The position numbers and the translations under genes are program-made. A DNA stretch of 64,000 nt from Microbacterium profundi (GTDB lineage: Bacteria > Actinomycetota > Actinomycetes > Actinomycetales > Microbacteriaceae), in the NCBI RefSeq assembly GCF_000763375.1, contig NZ_JPSY01000002.1:310001-374000 (forward strand), in the 5' to 3' direction. Each line of letters opens with the position of its first letter. Within the stretch, counting starts at the first letter, position 1. This document shows, piece by piece, positions 22,908-34,084 of the stretch. The notes under the pieces were generated by a model. That model did not search any database, was not told the origin of the DNA, and saw nothing but the letters and a program-made list of their open reading frames with translations.

Positions 22908-24713
22908 TCAGTACTTCCTCTCCATCGGCTGGTAACGGGTCATGACGACGGGTTTCCAATCGAGATTGATGTGGTCGGCCGGCGTCGACGAGTGCGGGTC
23001 GCCGGTGAGGTAGGCCATCGTGTGCTTCATGTAGTTCTCGTCGTCGCGCTTGGGGAAGTCGTCGCGCATGTGACCGCCACGGCTCTCCTCGCGGTTCTGC
23101 GCCGCGTAGACGACGACCTCGGCGATGTCGAGCAGGAAGCCCAGCTCGACCGCCTCGAGCAGGTCGGTGTTGAAGCGATGGCCCTTGTCGTCGACGTAGA
23201 CGTTCCTGTACCGCTCGCGCAGCTCGGCGATGACGCCGAGCATGTGCTCGAGCGAATCATGGGTGCGGAACACCTGAGCGTTGAGGTCCATCTCTTCCTG
23301 CAACTTCTTGCGGAGGACCGCGACGCGCTCGGTGCCCTTGCTGTCACGAAGCTGTTCGAGCAGGCCGGAGACGAATGCCGCGGGGTTCTCGGGCAGTGGA
23401 ACGAACTCGGCCGTCTGGGAATACGCGACGGCGTTGTTGCCCGCCCGCTTGCCGAAGACGTTGATGTCGAGCAGCGAGTTGGTGCCGAGACGGTTGGAGC
23501 CGTGCACCGACACGCAGGCGCACTCGCCGGCCGCGTACAGGCCGGGAACGACCGTGTTGTTGTCGGCGAGGACTTCGGCGTTGTTGTTGGTGGGGATGCC
23601 GCCCATCGCGTAGTGCGCCGTCGGCATCACCGGAACGGGATCGGTCACCGGGTCGACGCCGAGATAGGTGCGGGCGAACTCGGTGATGTCGGGAAGCTTC
23701 GTCTCGAGCACCTCGGCGCCCAGGTGGGTGCAGTCGAGGTAGACGTAGTCCTTGTGAGGACCGGCGCCGCGGCCGTCGAGGACCTCCTGCACCATGGAAC
23801 GCGCCACGATGTCACGGGGTGCGAGGTCCTTGATGGTGGGTGCGTAGCGCTCCATGAACCGCTCGCCAGAGGCGTTGCGCAGGATCGCGCCTTCGCCGCG
23901 GGCGCCCTCGGTGAGCAGGATGCCGAGACCGGCGAGGCCGGTGGGGTGGAACTGGAAGAACTCCATGTCCTCGAGTGGGAGGTTCTTGCGCCAGATGATG
24001 CCGACGCCGTCACCGGTGAGGGTGTGCGCGTTGGAGGTGGTCTTGTAGATCTTGCCGAAGCCGCCGGTCGCGAAGACGATCGCCTTGGCCTGGAAGACAT
24101 GCAGCTCACCGGTGGAGAGGTCGTACGCGACGACGCCTGCGACCAGGGTGCCACCGTCATCGCCCTTGACCGTGATCAGGTCGAGCACGTAGAACTCGTT
24201 GAAGAAGTTGATGCCGAGCTTGACGCAGTTCTGGAACAGCGTCTGCAGGATCATGTGGCCGGTGCGGTCCGCGGCGTAGCACGCACGGCGAACGGGAGCC
24301 TTGCCGTGCTCGGACGTGTGACCGCCGAAACGGCGCTGGTCGATCTTGCCCTCTGGTGTGCGGTTGAACGGCAGACCCATGTTCTCGAGGTCGATGACCG
24401 CGTCGATGGCCTCCTTGGCGAGGATCTCCGCGGCATCCTGGTCGACGAGGTAGTCGCCGCCCTTGACCGTGTCGAACGTGTGCCACTCCCAGCTGTCCTC
24501 CTCGACGTTCGCGAGCGCCGCAGCCATACCGCCCTGCGCTGCGCCGGTGTGCGAGCGGGTCGGGTAGAGCTTGGAGATCACTGCCGTCTTGGCGCCGGGG
24601 CCCGCCTCGATCGCGGCCCGCATGCCGGCACCGCCGGCACCCACGATCACGACGTCGAACTGGTGGTAGTGCACACCGTCGCGGACGACGGAATCCTGTG
24701 TCTCAGTAGTCAC
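22908..24713 (-). CDS. sdhA: Succinate dehydrogenase flavoprotein subunit
   Basis: Catalytic subunit of complex II, oxidising succinate to fumarate. 601 aa. FAD-binding Rossmann [17 protein letters not shown] near residue 20; covalent-FAD histidine region [18 protein letters not shown]; catalytic segments [21 protein letters not shown] and the FAD-capping [13 protein letters not shown] with the active-site His; [26 protein letters not shown] 24713 is used: the frame continues upstream into sdhD sequence as arginine-rich shadow, and the GTG gives the canonical TTETQDSV N-terminus. It is spaced 17 bp from sdhD. Confidence 0.96.
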   Translation of the reverse strand: MTTETQDSVVRDGVHYHQFDVVIVGAGGAGMRAAIEAGPGAKTAVISKLYPTRSHTGAAQGGMAAALANVEEDSWEWHTFDTVKGGDYLVDQDAAEILAKEAIDAVIDLENMGLPFNRTPEGKIDQRRFGGHTSEHGKAPVRRACYAADRTGHMILQTLFQNCVKLGINFFNEFYVLDLITVKGDDGGTLVAGVVAYDLSTGELHVFQAKAIVFATGGFGKIYKTTSNAHTLTGDGVGIIWRKNLPLEDMEFFQFHPTGLAGLGILLTEGARGEGAILRNASGERFMERYAPTIKDLAPRDIVARSMVQEVLDGRGAGPHKDYVYLDCTHLGAEVLETKLPDITEFARTYLGVDPVTDPVPVMPTAHYAMGGIPTNNNAEVLADNNTVVPGLYAAGECACVSVHGSNRLGTNSLLDINVFGKRAGNNAVAYSQTAEFVPLPENPAAFVSGLLEQLRDSKGTERVAVLRKKLQEEMDLNAQVFRTHDSLEHMLGVIAELRERYRNVYVDDKGHRFNTDLLEAVELGFLLDIAEVVVYAAQNREESRGGHMRDDFPKRDDENYMKHTMAYLTGDPHSSTPADHINLDWKPVVMTRYQPMERKY

Positions 24714-24730
24714 TTCTCGTTGCTCTCTTC

Positions 24731-25183
24731 TCAGTTCCCGACGACGCCCGCGGCCACGCAGGTGTCCCACAGGGTGCTGCTCTCGGTCACGCCGAGGCAA
24801 GGGTCGAAGGTGAAGACGACCAGGGTGCCGAGCACGATCAGGAGCCCGGCTGCGAGGCCGACCGCCCCGACAAGGGCCTTTCGGACCTTCTCATGCGTGA
24901 CGTAGTCGTTGATGATCGTGCGCATGCCGTTGCCGCCGTGAAGCAGTGCGAGCCACAGCATCAGCACGTCCCACCACTGCCAGAACGGGGTGGCGAACTT
25001 GCCGGCGATGAAGGCGAAATCGAGAGCGCGGATGCCCTCGCCGACCATCAGGTTCACGAAGAGGTGGCCGAAGATCAGCACGATCAGCACGACGCCGGAG
25101 CCGCGCATGAACAGCCAGCCCCACTTCTCGAGGTTGATCCCGCGGCGGCGGCGCGGCGGCGCTTGTACGGTCTGAGCGGACAT
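24731..25183 (-). CDS. sdhD: Succinate dehydrogenase membrane anchor subunit D
   Basis: 150 aa with three transmembrane helices ([63 protein letters not shown]). His in HLFVNL and LLHGGNGMR are the expected heme/quinone-side residues. It starts with a basic N-tail ([15 protein letters not shown]). The ATG at 25183 shares one base with the sdhC stop (TGATG). The frame reads on into sdhC, but that part is not a protein-like translation. Confidence 0.93.
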   Translation of the reverse strand: MSAQTVQAPPRRRRGINLEKWGWLFMRGSGVVLIVLIFGHLFVNLMVGEGIRALDFAFIAGKFATPFWQWWDVLMLWLALLHGGNGMRTIINDYVTHEKVRKALVGAVGLAAGLLIVLGTLVVFTFDPCLGVTESSTLWDTCVAAGVVGN

Positions 25184-25617
25184 CAGAGGCCTCCCAGTAT
25201 CTCGGAGAACGCGAGAGCGAGGTGTCGACCGGAGAAGCCCGCCATCAGCACGACCCACACCGCGACGACGCCCCAGAACAGCTGCCGCTGGAAGCGGGCG
25301 CCCTTCGACCAGAAGTCGATGAGGATGATGCGCAGGCCGTTCATCGCATGGAACACGATGGCCGCGACGAGGACGACCTCGCCGATGGCCATGACCGGGT
25401 TCTTGTAGGTGCCGATCACGGCGTTGTACGCCTCGGGGGAGACCCGGATCAGTGCAGTGTCGAGCACGTGCACCAATAGGAAGAAGAAGATCGCGACTCC
25501 GGTGATGCGGTGAAGCACCCATGACCACATGCCTTCGCGGCCCCGGTAGAGGGTGCCGCGTGGCGTCTTGGAAGTGGTCTCCGAAATCGACGGTGCGGGG
25601 CGTGAGCCTGCGGACAC
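25183..25617 (-). CDS. sdhC: Succinate dehydrogenase cytochrome b subunit
   Basis: Membrane anchor and heme b/quinone-binding subunit, 144 aa, three helices. Typical motifs: RGREGMWSWVLHRITGVAIFFFLLVHVLDTAL (Ser and Arg near the quinone site, His heme ligand) and AAIVFHAMNGLRIILIDF. GTG 25617 is chosen because GGGAGGA lies at ideal spacing upstream. Starts further upstream in the frame lack a ribosome site and encode a low-quality Arg-rich extension. First gene of sdhCDAB; it reads divergently from the mannose-1-P guanylyltransferase gene. Confidence 0.93.
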   Translation of the reverse strand: MSAGSRPAPSISETTSKTPRGTLYRGREGMWSWVLHRITGVAIFFFLLVHVLDTALIRVSPEAYNAVIGTYKNPVMAIGEVVLVAAIVFHAMNGLRIILIDFWSKGARFQRQLFWGVVAVWVVLMAGFSGRHLALAFSEILGGL

Positions 25618-25743
25618 GGTCGTCCTCCCTGATCGATACGAGGTCGGTAGCGCGCGCTGGGTCTGAGGCGACCGCAGACGTGCCCGATCGTGCTCCATCC
25701 TATTCCTGTTCAATCGCTGGGAGCGACGAAGGGTGGCCTAACT

Positions 25744-25759
25744 ATCTCGACATCGAGAT
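25744..25759. promoter_or_regulatory. Palindrome ATCTCGA-CA-TCGAGAT between sdhC and the guanylyltransferase gene
   Basis: A perfect 7-bp inverted repeat with 2-bp spacer lies in the 167-bp divergent intergenic region, 26 bp before the guanylyltransferase ATG and about 127 bp before the sdhC start. Size and symmetry fit a dimeric winged-helix repressor (MarR-like). The regulator is unknown. Confidence 0.5.
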
Positions 25760-25784
25760 TGTTTCCGACGGCTACGCTGGGGTC

Positions 25785-26900
25785 ATGAGCGAGCCGATCG
25801 ATGACTTCTACGCCGTGATCCCCGCCGGAGGCATCGGAAGCCGGCTGTGGCCGCTCTCGCGTGCCGACGCACCGAAGTTCCTGCACGACCTGACCGGCTC
25901 CGGGCACTCGCTGCTGCGGGACACCTGGGATCGTCTGGAGCCGCTGGCCGGACCCGATCGCATCGCCGTCGTGACAGGACGCGCACACCGCGCGGCCGTC
26001 GAGGCTGAGCTTCCCGGCATCGCGGACATCAACGTCTTCCTGGAATCGGAGCCGCGCGAGTCGGCGGCAGCGATCGGACTCGCAGCGGCGATCCTGCATC
26101 GTCGCGATCCTGACGTGATCATCGGATCGTTCAGCGCCGATCACGTGATCCGTGGCACTCGGGTGTTCGAGTTCGCGGTGCGCGACGCCGTGGAAGTCGC
26201 GCGCGAGGGATACATCTGCACGATCGGTATCGCACCGACCGAGCCGGCGGTGGGCTTCGGATACATCAAGAAGGGGAAGGAACTCGTGGTCGGTGGTGCG
26301 CGTGAGGCCGCGCTCGTCGAGTCGTTCGTGGAGAAGCCCGACCTCGAGACCGCGACCGCGTACATCGCCGAGCGCAACTATCTCTGGAACGCCGGCATGT
26401 TCATCTCGAAGGCGAGCGTGCTGCTCGACGAGCTGGCGCTGAACGAACCGGAGCTGCACGCCGGACTGCTCGAGCTCGCCGAGGCGTGGGATGATCGCGA
26501 ACTGCGCGGTCCTGCCGTCGACAGGATCTGGCCGGGACTCAAGAAGATCGCCATCGACTACGCGGTTGCAGAGCCTGCGGCCCGTCGCGGTCATCTCGCT
26601 GTCGTTCCCGGCCACTTCGACTGGGACGACGTGGGCGACTTCGCATCGCTCACCAAGCTCATCAGCAATGGCCGCAAGAACGACCTGGCGGTGCTGGGGC
26701 CGAAGGCGAGGGTGCTCTCGGATGCCGCGACCGGGATCCTCGTCAGCCAGACATCGCGGGTCATCAGCCTGGTCGGCGTGAAGGACATCGTGGTCGTCGA
26801 CACTCCGGACGCGCTGCTGGTCACGACGACCGAGCACGCGCAGCGGGTCAAGGGCGTCGTGGAATCCCTCAAGCTCACCGGCCGCGGCGACGTGCTGTAG
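25785..26900 (+). CDS. Mannose-1-phosphate guanylyltransferase
   Basis: Forms GDP-mannose from mannose-1-P and GTP, feeding glycolipid and polysaccharide mannosylation. 371 aa. The nucleotidyltransferase loop is AVIPAGGIGSRLWPLSRADAPKFLHDL near residue 10, followed by IGSFSADHVI, ESFVEKPDLETA, LWNAGMFISKA and a C-terminal FDWDDVGDFASL sugar-phosphate-binding segment. There is no C-terminal phosphomannose isomerase domain, so it is the short monofunctional type. The frame is open far upstream, but ATG 25785 gives the natural N-terminus. Transcribed alone between sdh and the nucleoside locus. Confidence 0.93.
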   Translation: MSEPIDDFYAVIPAGGIGSRLWPLSRADAPKFLHDLTGSGHSLLRDTWDRLEPLAGPDRIAVVTGRAHRAAVEAELPGIADINVFLESEPRESAAAIGLAAAILHRRDPDVIIGSFSADHVIRGTRVFEFAVRDAVEVAREGYICTIGIAPTEPAVGFGYIKKGKELVVGGAREAALVESFVEKPDLETATAYIAERNYLWNAGMFISKASVLLDELALNEPELHAGLLELAEAWDDRELRGPAVDRIWPGLKKIAIDYAVAEPAARRGHLAVVPGHFDWDDVGDFASLTKLISNGRKNDLAVLGPKARVLSDAATGILVSQTSRVISLVGVKDIVVVDTPDALLVTTTEHAQRVKGVVESLKLTGRGDVL

Positions 26901-27031
26901 CACCCAGGTCACCGGTCTATTGCGAGTTTGTAACCATTAACCGCAACCGTGATGTCGGATGCCGTAACACTGGGTAACTTAGCTCCACGGGGCTTTGCGA
27001 TTGGCGCAGGCCAGTAGTCGTGGAGGCTTAC

Positions 27032-28114
27032 GTGACCATTTCCACCAAGAAGCGCGCTCTCGCCGCGCTCGTGGCGACAGGCGTCGCCGTCGCACTCGCA
27101 GGCTGCGGAGCCGCTCCAGAGGATTCCGACGGCGGCGATGCCGGTGGCGAGAGCATCGACTTCCTGCCCTGCATCGTCTCCGACGCCGGCGGGTTCGACG
27201 ACAAGTCGTTCAACCAGCTCTCCTTCGAGGGCGTCGTGCAGGCCGCCGATGAGCTCGGCGTCGAGTACAAGAACGTCGAGTCCAACAGCGAGACCGACTT
27301 CGCCCCGAACATCGAGAGCCTCATCTCGCAGGGCTGCAACGCCATCGTCTCCGTCGGCTTCGCGCTCTCGGCGGCGACCGTCGAGGCTGCGACCGCGAAC
27401 GCGGACGTCGACTTCATCCTCGTCGACGACGCAGCGGACAACGACTTCGACGGCGAGAAGGACGCCGAGAACGTCAAGCCGCTCCTGTACGACACGGCCC
27501 AGGCCGCGTTCCTGGCGGGCTACCTGTCTGCGGGCTACTCGGAGACCGGCAAGGTCGGCACCTTCGGCGGCATGGAGTTCCCGACCGTGACTATCTTCAT
27601 GGACGGCTACAAGCAGGGCGTCGACTACTACAACGAGCAGAACGGCACCGCCGTCGAGGTCGTGGGCATGACGTCGTTCACCGGTGGCTTCGAAGCCGGT
27701 CCCGAGGCCAAGTCGGTCGCGCAGAACATCGTCGACCAGGGCGTCGACGTGCTCCTGCCCGTCGGCGGTCCGATCTACCAGTCCGCACTCCAGGTCATCA
27801 AGGAGTCCGGCCGCGACATCGCACTCATCGGCGCTGACGCAGACCTGTTCGTCACCGACCCGAGCACGGAGGACTTCGTGCTGACGTCGATCCTCAAGGA
27901 CATGAAGCTCTCGACCTACGAGGCGACCATGAGCAGCGCGAACGACGAGTTCGATGCAGAGGCCTACGTCGGAACCCTCGAGAACAAGGGCGTCGGCATC
28001 GCCGATCTCCACAACTTCGAGGACAAGGTCGACCCCGAGCTCTGGACCGCGGTCCAGGACCTGCAGCAGCAGATCATCGACGGTGAAGTGACCGTCACCT
28101 CGTACCTCGGCTGA
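27032..28114 (+). CDS. BMP-family nucleoside ABC transporter substrate-binding lipoprotein
   Basis: 360-aa lipoprotein with signal peptide and lipobox LAGC (Cys25), then a basic-membrane-protein (Med/PnrA-like) fold: IVSDAGGFDDKSFNQLSFEG, ISQGCNAIVSVGFALS, FLAGYLSAGYSETGKVGTFGGMEFPTVTIFMDGY and the LPVGGPIYQSAL segment. The PnrA/BmpA family binds purine and pyrimidine nucleosides. GTG 27032 has GGAGG (27022-27026) five bases upstream; an in-frame GTG at 27020 would precede that site. First gene of a transport-and-salvage locus; a hairpin follows before the ATPase gene, probably giving excess binding protein. Confidence 0.92.
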   Translation: MTISTKKRALAALVATGVAVALAGCGAAPEDSDGGDAGGESIDFLPCIVSDAGGFDDKSFNQLSFEGVVQAADELGVEYKNVESNSETDFAPNIESLISQGCNAIVSVGFALSAATVEAATANADVDFILVDDAADNDFDGEKDAENVKPLLYDTAQAAFLAGYLSAGYSETGKVGTFGGMEFPTVTIFMDGYKQGVDYYNEQNGTAVEVVGMTSFTGGFEAGPEAKSVAQNIVDQGVDVLLPVGGPIYQSALQVIKESGRDIALIGADADLFVTDPSTEDFVLTSILKDMKLSTYEATMSSANDEFDAEAYVGTLENKGVGIADLHNFEDKVDPELWTAVQDLQQQIIDGEVTVTSYLG

Positions 28115-28132
28115 TCGAGGAACGAACCACAG

Positions 28133-28161
28133 GGGGAGGTCGGCGACCCGCCGGCCTCCCC
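28133..28161 (+). terminator. Attenuator hairpin between binding-protein and ATPase genes
   Basis: A 12-bp stem with one G-T pair (28133-28144 and 28150-28161) around a GACCC loop starts 19 bp after the lipoprotein stop. Partial termination here would let the lipoprotein be made in excess over the membrane components. Confidence 0.65.
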
Positions 28162-28226
28162 TCGCTGTTGCCCCGGCTCCCACCGGAACCTGGGACGAGG
28201 CACCTTTGCTGATTAGGATCTGAAAC

Positions 28227-29743
28227 ATGAAGCTTGAACTGCGCGGCATAACGAAGAGGTTCGGCGCGCTGACGGCAAACGACCACATCGATCTCACCAT
28301 CGAACCGGGGGAGATCCACTGCCTCCTCGGCGAGAACGGCGCGGGCAAGTCGACGCTGATGAACGTGCTCTACGGCCTCTACCAGGCCGACGAGGGTGAG
28401 ATCCTGCTGGACGATGTCGTGCAGAACTTCGCCGGCCCTGGAGACGCGATGGCCGCCGGTATCGGCATGGTGCACCAGCACTTCATGCTGATCCCCGTGT
28501 TCACGGTCGCCGAGAACGTCATGCTGGGCCACGAGAAGACCCGCTTCGGCGGTCGCCTCGACCTGCCGGCGGCTCGAGCGATGGTGCGCGAGATATCCGA
28601 CCGCTTCGGGTTCCACGTCGACCCGGATGCCGTCGTCGAGGACCTGCCCGTCGGCGTGCAGCAGCGCGTGGAGATCATCAAGGCGCTGTCCCGCGATGCC
28701 AAGGTGCTCGTGTTCGACGAGCCCACCGCGGTGCTGACGCCGCAGGAGACCGATGAGCTGATGGCGACGATGCGTCAGCTCAAGGAATCGGGAACCTCGA
28801 TCGTCTTCATCACGCACAAGCTCCGGGAGGTCCGTGAGGTCGCGGACCGGATCACGGTGATCCGGCTCGGAAAGGTCGTCGGGGAAGCGTCTCCGACGGC
28901 CGGCAACGAAGAGCTCGCGTCGCTCATGGTGGGGCGGGCCGTCGAGCTCACTGTGCACAAGGACGCACCGAAGCTGGGCGAGGAATCGCTCATCGTGAAG
29001 AACCTCACCGTCACCGATCCTTTCGGCACGGTGCTCGTCGACGATGTGTCGTTCTCGGTGCGCGGCGGCGAAGTGCTCGTGATCGCCGGTGTGCAGGGCA
29101 ACGGTCAGACCGAGGTCACCGAGGCGATCGTCGGCCTGCAGCCGCGTGTCGAAGGCAGCGTGCAGCTCAACGGCGCCGAACTGGTGGGGCGATCCGTGCG
29201 CGACATCCTCGACGACGGCGTCGGCTTCGTTCCGGAGGATCGCAGCGTCGACGGCCTGGTCAAGGAGTTCTCGATCGCGGAGAACCTCATTCTCGACCGC
29301 TCGGTCGGCGCTCCCTTCGTCAAGGCGGGCACTCTGCAGCTGCGTGCGCTCGACGAGTTCGCACGCGAGAAGATCGCCGAGTTCGACATCCGCACGCAAG
29401 GGCCGGCGCAGCAGGCGGGGCGACTGTCGGGCGGCAACCAGCAGAAGGTCGTGCTCGCTCGAGAGCTGAGCCGCGAACTCTCGCTCTTCGTGGCGGCGCA
29501 GCCGACGCGCGGCGTCGACGTCGGATCGATCGAATTCATCCACAAGCGCATCATCGAGACCAGGGACTCGGGCATCCCGGTGATCGTCATCTCCACCGAG
29601 CTCGACGAGGCGGCGGCTCTGGCCGACCGCATCATGGTGATGTATCGAGGCAAGGTCGTCGGCGTCGTGCCGGGCGACACCACACGGGAGAAGCTCGGCC
29701 TGATGATGGCGGGCATGCTCGAGTCGACCGAGGAGGCAGGCGT

Positions 29744-29747
<4 letters not shown>
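28227..29747 (+). CDS. Nucleoside/simple-sugar ABC transporter ATP-binding protein (two ABC domains)
   Basis: 506-aa tandem ATPase. Domain 1: Walker A LGENGAGKSTLMN, signature region LPVGVQQRVEIIKAL and Walker B VLVFDEPTAVLTPQE. Domain 2: degenerate Walker A AGVQGNGQTEVTEAI (no GKS), signature LSGGNQQKVVLAREL and LFVAAQPTRGVDVGS. This asymmetric pattern is normal for RbsA/NupA-type transporters, with one competent ATP site. Start ATG 28227; its stop overlaps the next permease start (29744-29747). Works with the BMP lipoprotein and two permeases for nucleoside import. Confidence 0.94.
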
Positions 29748-31047
<1,300 letters not shown>

Positions 31048-31051
<4 letters not shown>

Positions 31052-32328
31052 CCGTCTCCGCTGAAGCTGTCGTCAGCGACGAGCAGCGCCGCGTCGCCAT
31101 CACCTCATGGAAGACGCCCATCATCTTCGGCCTGTTCACGGTGCTCTTCGCGCTGCTGCCGCTGCTCGCACCCCGAGACGGTGCGAGCACGTTCCGGCTG
31201 GTGCGCTCGGCAGACGCTGCGATCCAGCTCCCCGAACTGGTGCTTCCCGCCAACGCGACCGCCTGGGTGTGCGTCGTGCTCATGGCCGCCACCACGCTGC
31301 TCGCGGTGATGTGGACGCGCGCGCAGCGCAGACTGCCGCTCTGGCTGACCGTGATCTACGTCGTGATCCTGCTGGTCGGGTTCCTCGCGTGGGCATCGGC
31401 CGGTGGCACGCTGCCGATGATCGGACTGCTGGGCGGTGCTCTCGCGCTCGCCACTCCCCTGATCTTCGGCGCACTGGGCGGAGTGATCGGCGAGCGCGTC
31501 GGAGTCGTCAACATCGCGATCGAGGCGCAGCTGCTGGCCGGCGCCTTCATGGCCGCACTCGTCGGCTCGGCGACCGGGAGCCCGTGGATCGGTCTCATCG
31601 CCGCGATGGTCGCCGGTGTGCTGGTCTCGCTCGTGCTCGCCGTGTTCGCGATCACCTACTACGTCAACCAGGTGATCGTCGGTGTGGTGCTGAACGTGCT
31701 CGTCGCCGGACTGACCACGTTCCTCTACCGCCAGGTGCTCAACGCGAACCCGGAGACGCTGAACTCGCCCCCGCTGTTCCCGGTGATCTCGATCCCCGTG
31801 CTCAGCGAGATCCCGGTGCTGGGTCCGGTGCTGTTCCGCCAGACGATCATCGTCTACCTGATGTACATCACGGTTTTCCTGGTGTGGTTCGGCCTCTACC
31901 GCACCCGCTGGGGCCTGCGCCTGCGCGCGGTCGGCGAGCATCCGCAGGCGGCGGACACCGTCGGCATCAAGGTCGCACCGACCCGCTACTGGAACATGAT
32001 GCTCGCCGGCGCGATCGCCGGGATGGGCGGTGCGTTCTACACGCTGGTCACCAACCCGCAGTTCGGCCGTGAGATGACGGCGGGCGCCGGTTATATCGCA
32101 CTCGCGGCCGTGATCTTCGGCAAGTGGGACCCGGTGCGCGCCACCCTGGCGGCACTGCTGTTCGGGTTCGCCACGAACCTGCAGGGTGTGCTGTCGGTCA
32201 TCGGATCGCCGGTGCCGAGTCAGTTCATGCTGATGCTGCCGTACGTCGTCACGATCTTCGCCGTGGCCGGTCTGGTCGGGCGCTCGCGTCCGCCGGCGGC
32301 ATCCGGCGAGCCATACATCAAGAGCTAG
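31048..32328 (+). CDS. Nucleoside ABC transporter permease 2
   Basis: 426 aa, second BPD_transp_2 permease. Shares the family loops GGVIGERVGVVNIAIEAQLLAGAF, YYVNQVIVGVVLNVLVAGL, LRAVGEHPQAADTVGIKV and AGAGYIALAAVIFGKWDPVRATLAALLFGF. ATG 31048 overlaps the preceding stop (ATGA) and has GAGGAGG upstream; the frame extends far upstream only as arginine-rich shadow of permease 1. An extra N-terminal region with two to three helices precedes the core, as in YufQ-type proteins. cdd follows after 7 bp. Confidence 0.93.
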
Positions 32329-32335
32329 AGGACAG

Positions 32336-32734
32336 ATGACTGACATCGACTGGGATGAGCTGCGTCAGGTCGCCACCGACGCCATGCACAAGGCGTACGC
32401 GCCGTACTCGCGGTACAAGGTGGGCGCGGCCGCTCTCGTGGACGACGGTCGTATCGTCGCCGGCTGCAACGTGGAGAACGCCTCCTACGGCGTGACGCTG
32501 TGCGCCGAGTGCGCGCTGGTCGGCGACCTGCACATGTCCGGCGGCGGGCGTCTCGTGGCGTTCGTGTGCGTCAACAACGATGGGCAGACCATCATGCCGT
32601 GCGGCCGGTGCCGTCAGCTGCTGTTCGAGCACTCCATGCCCGAGATGCTGCTGGAGACCGTGTCCGGCATCCGCACGATCGATGAGGTGCTTCCGGATGC
32701 GTTCGGACCGCGCGACCTGGAGGATGTCCGATGA
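32336..32734 (+). CDS. cdd: Cytidine deaminase
   Basis: Zn enzyme converting cytidine and deoxycytidine to uridine and deoxyuridine. 132 aa, the homotetrameric short form. Motifs: YAPYSRYKVGAAAL, the substrate and first Zn ligand region CNVENASYGVTLCAECALV (with catalytic Glu), and the paired Zn cysteines MPCGRCRQLL. AGAGGACAG precedes ATG 32336. The stop overlaps the deoA start as ATGA. Function fits nucleosides delivered by the adjacent transporter. Confidence 0.95.
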   Translation: MTDIDWDELRQVATDAMHKAYAPYSRYKVGAAALVDDGRIVAGCNVENASYGVTLCAECALVGDLHMSGGGRLVAFVCVNNDGQTIMPCGRCRQLLFEHSMPEMLLETVSGIRTIDEVLPDAFGPRDLEDVR

Positions 32735-34023
32735 GTGTTGAGGCGTACGACGCGATCGACGTCATCCGCGCGAAGCGCGACGGCGCCGAGGTTTCTGAGC
32801 CCGCACTGCGCTGGATGGTCGATGCCTACACGCGCGGCTACGTATCGGATGCGCAGATGGCCTCGTTCGCGATGGCGGTGTTCCAGCGCGGCATGCAGCG
32901 CGATGAGATCCGTGTTCTCACCGACGCCATGATCGCGTCGGGGGAGCGGATGAGCTTCGCCTCCCTCGGCAAGAAGACCGTCGACAAGCACTCCACCGGT
33001 GGCGTCGGCGACAAGATCACCCTGCCGCTCGCCCCCCTGGTGGCATGCTTCGGCGTCGCCGTCCCGCAGCTCAGCGGGCGCGGCCTCGGGCACACCGGCG
33101 GCACGCTCGACAAGCTCGAGTCGATCCCCGGCTGGCGTGCGGCGCTCAGCAACGAGGAGATGTTCGCGCAGATGCAGGGCGACGTCGGCGCGGTGATCTG
33201 CGCCGCGGGTTCGGGCCTTGCGCCTGCCGACAAGAAGCTCTACGCGCTGCGCGATGTCACCGGCACGGTCGAGGCTATCCCGCTGATCGCGTCGAGCATC
33301 ATGTCGAAGAAGATCGCCGAGGGCACGGATGCTCTGGTACTCGATGTGAAGTTCGGCTCCGGCGCCTTCATGCAGGACATCGACCGTGCTCGTGAGCTCG
33401 CACGGACGATGGTCGCGCTCGGCACCGATTCCGGAGTCGCGACGACGGCGCTCCTCACCGACATGAACGTGCCGCTCGGTCTCGCGATCGGCAATGCCAA
33501 CGAGGTGCGCGAGTCCGTCGAGATCCTCGCAGGCGGGGGGCCGGCCGACGTGCGCGAGCTCACTGTCGCGCTGGCACGTGAGATGCTCGCCCTCGCGGGA
33601 GTCCAGGATGCCGACGTCGAGGCCGCTCTGGATGACGGGCGCGCCATGGACAGCTGGAAGGCGATGATCCGCGCACAGGACGGCGATCCGGATGCTGCGC
33701 TGCCGACCGCGCGCGAGACGCATGTCGTCACGGCTCCGGCCGACGGCGTCGTGACGCGGATGGACGCCCTGCCGTTCGGCATCTCGGCGTGGCGCCTAGG
33801 AGCCGGGCGCGCCCGCGCCGAGGATCAGGTCGTCCACGCCGCGGGCATCGATCTGCACGCCAAGCCCGGCGACCGCGTCACTGCCGGTCAGGCCCTGTTC
33901 ACGCTCTCCGCAGACGACGACGCGCGCTTCTCCCGTGCCCTCGAGGCGCTCGACGACGCATGGTCCATCGGAGACACCGCGCCCGAGATCGGGCCACTCG
34001 TCCGCGAGCGCATCACCGCGTAG
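32731..34023 (+). CDS. deoA: Thymidine/pyrimidine-nucleoside phosphorylase
   Basis: Cleaves thymidine or uridine with phosphate to base and (deoxy)ribose-1-P. 430 aa, standard length. Hallmarks: IRAKRDGAEVS near the N-terminus, the phosphate/nucleoside loop KHSTGGVGDKITLPLAPLVA, SGRGLGHTGGTLDKLESIPGW, DVTGTVEAIPLIASSIMSKK and LDVKFGSGAFM. The C-terminal domain (APADGVVTRMDA) resembles the usual barrel-sandwich fold. Translationally coupled to cdd. Together with the PNP and mutase genes at 47-50 kb it would feed pentose phosphate metabolism. Confidence 0.95.
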   Translation: MSVEAYDAIDVIRAKRDGAEVSEPALRWMVDAYTRGYVSDAQMASFAMAVFQRGMQRDEIRVLTDAMIASGERMSFASLGKKTVDKHSTGGVGDKITLPLAPLVACFGVAVPQLSGRGLGHTGGTLDKLESIPGWRAALSNEEMFAQMQGDVGAVICAAGSGLAPADKKLYALRDVTGTVEAIPLIASSIMSKKIAEGTDALVLDVKFGSGAFMQDIDRARELARTMVALGTDSGVATTALLTDMNVPLGLAIGNANEVRESVEILAGGGPADVRELTVALAREMLALAGVQDADVEAALDDGRAMDSWKAMIRAQDGDPDAALPTARETHVVTAPADGVVTRMDALPFGISAWRLGAGRARAEDQVVHAAGIDLHAKPGDRVTAGQALFTLSADDDARFSRALEALDDAWSIGDTAPEIGPLVRERITA

Positions 34024-34044
34024 GCTGGAGTCTCACCGCTCGCT

Positions 34045-34067
34045 GAGACTGGCGAAGCGCCGGTCTC
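34045..34067 (+). terminator. Hairpin between deoA and add
   Basis: A 10-bp stem with one G-T pair (34045-34054 and 34058-34067) and an AAG loop lies 21 bp after deoA; the add Shine-Dalgarno (GAGAGGA) begins right after. It may be partial termination or mRNA processing. Confidence 0.45.
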
Positions 34068-34084
34068 TGAGAGGACGAATTCCC

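Noticed and set aside
22833-24905. 690-codon open frame on the plus strand opposite sdhA
   Set aside because: It mirrors sdhA codons on the other strand, is rich in Val/Asp/Glu/Arg without any domain, and sdhA is beyond doubt. GC-rich codon bias leaves long antisense frames open.
28120-28226. Possible frameshift or missing gene between the BMP lipoprotein and the ATPase
   Set aside because: The 112-bp gap holds a hairpin and a short leader only; both neighbouring proteins have full family length.
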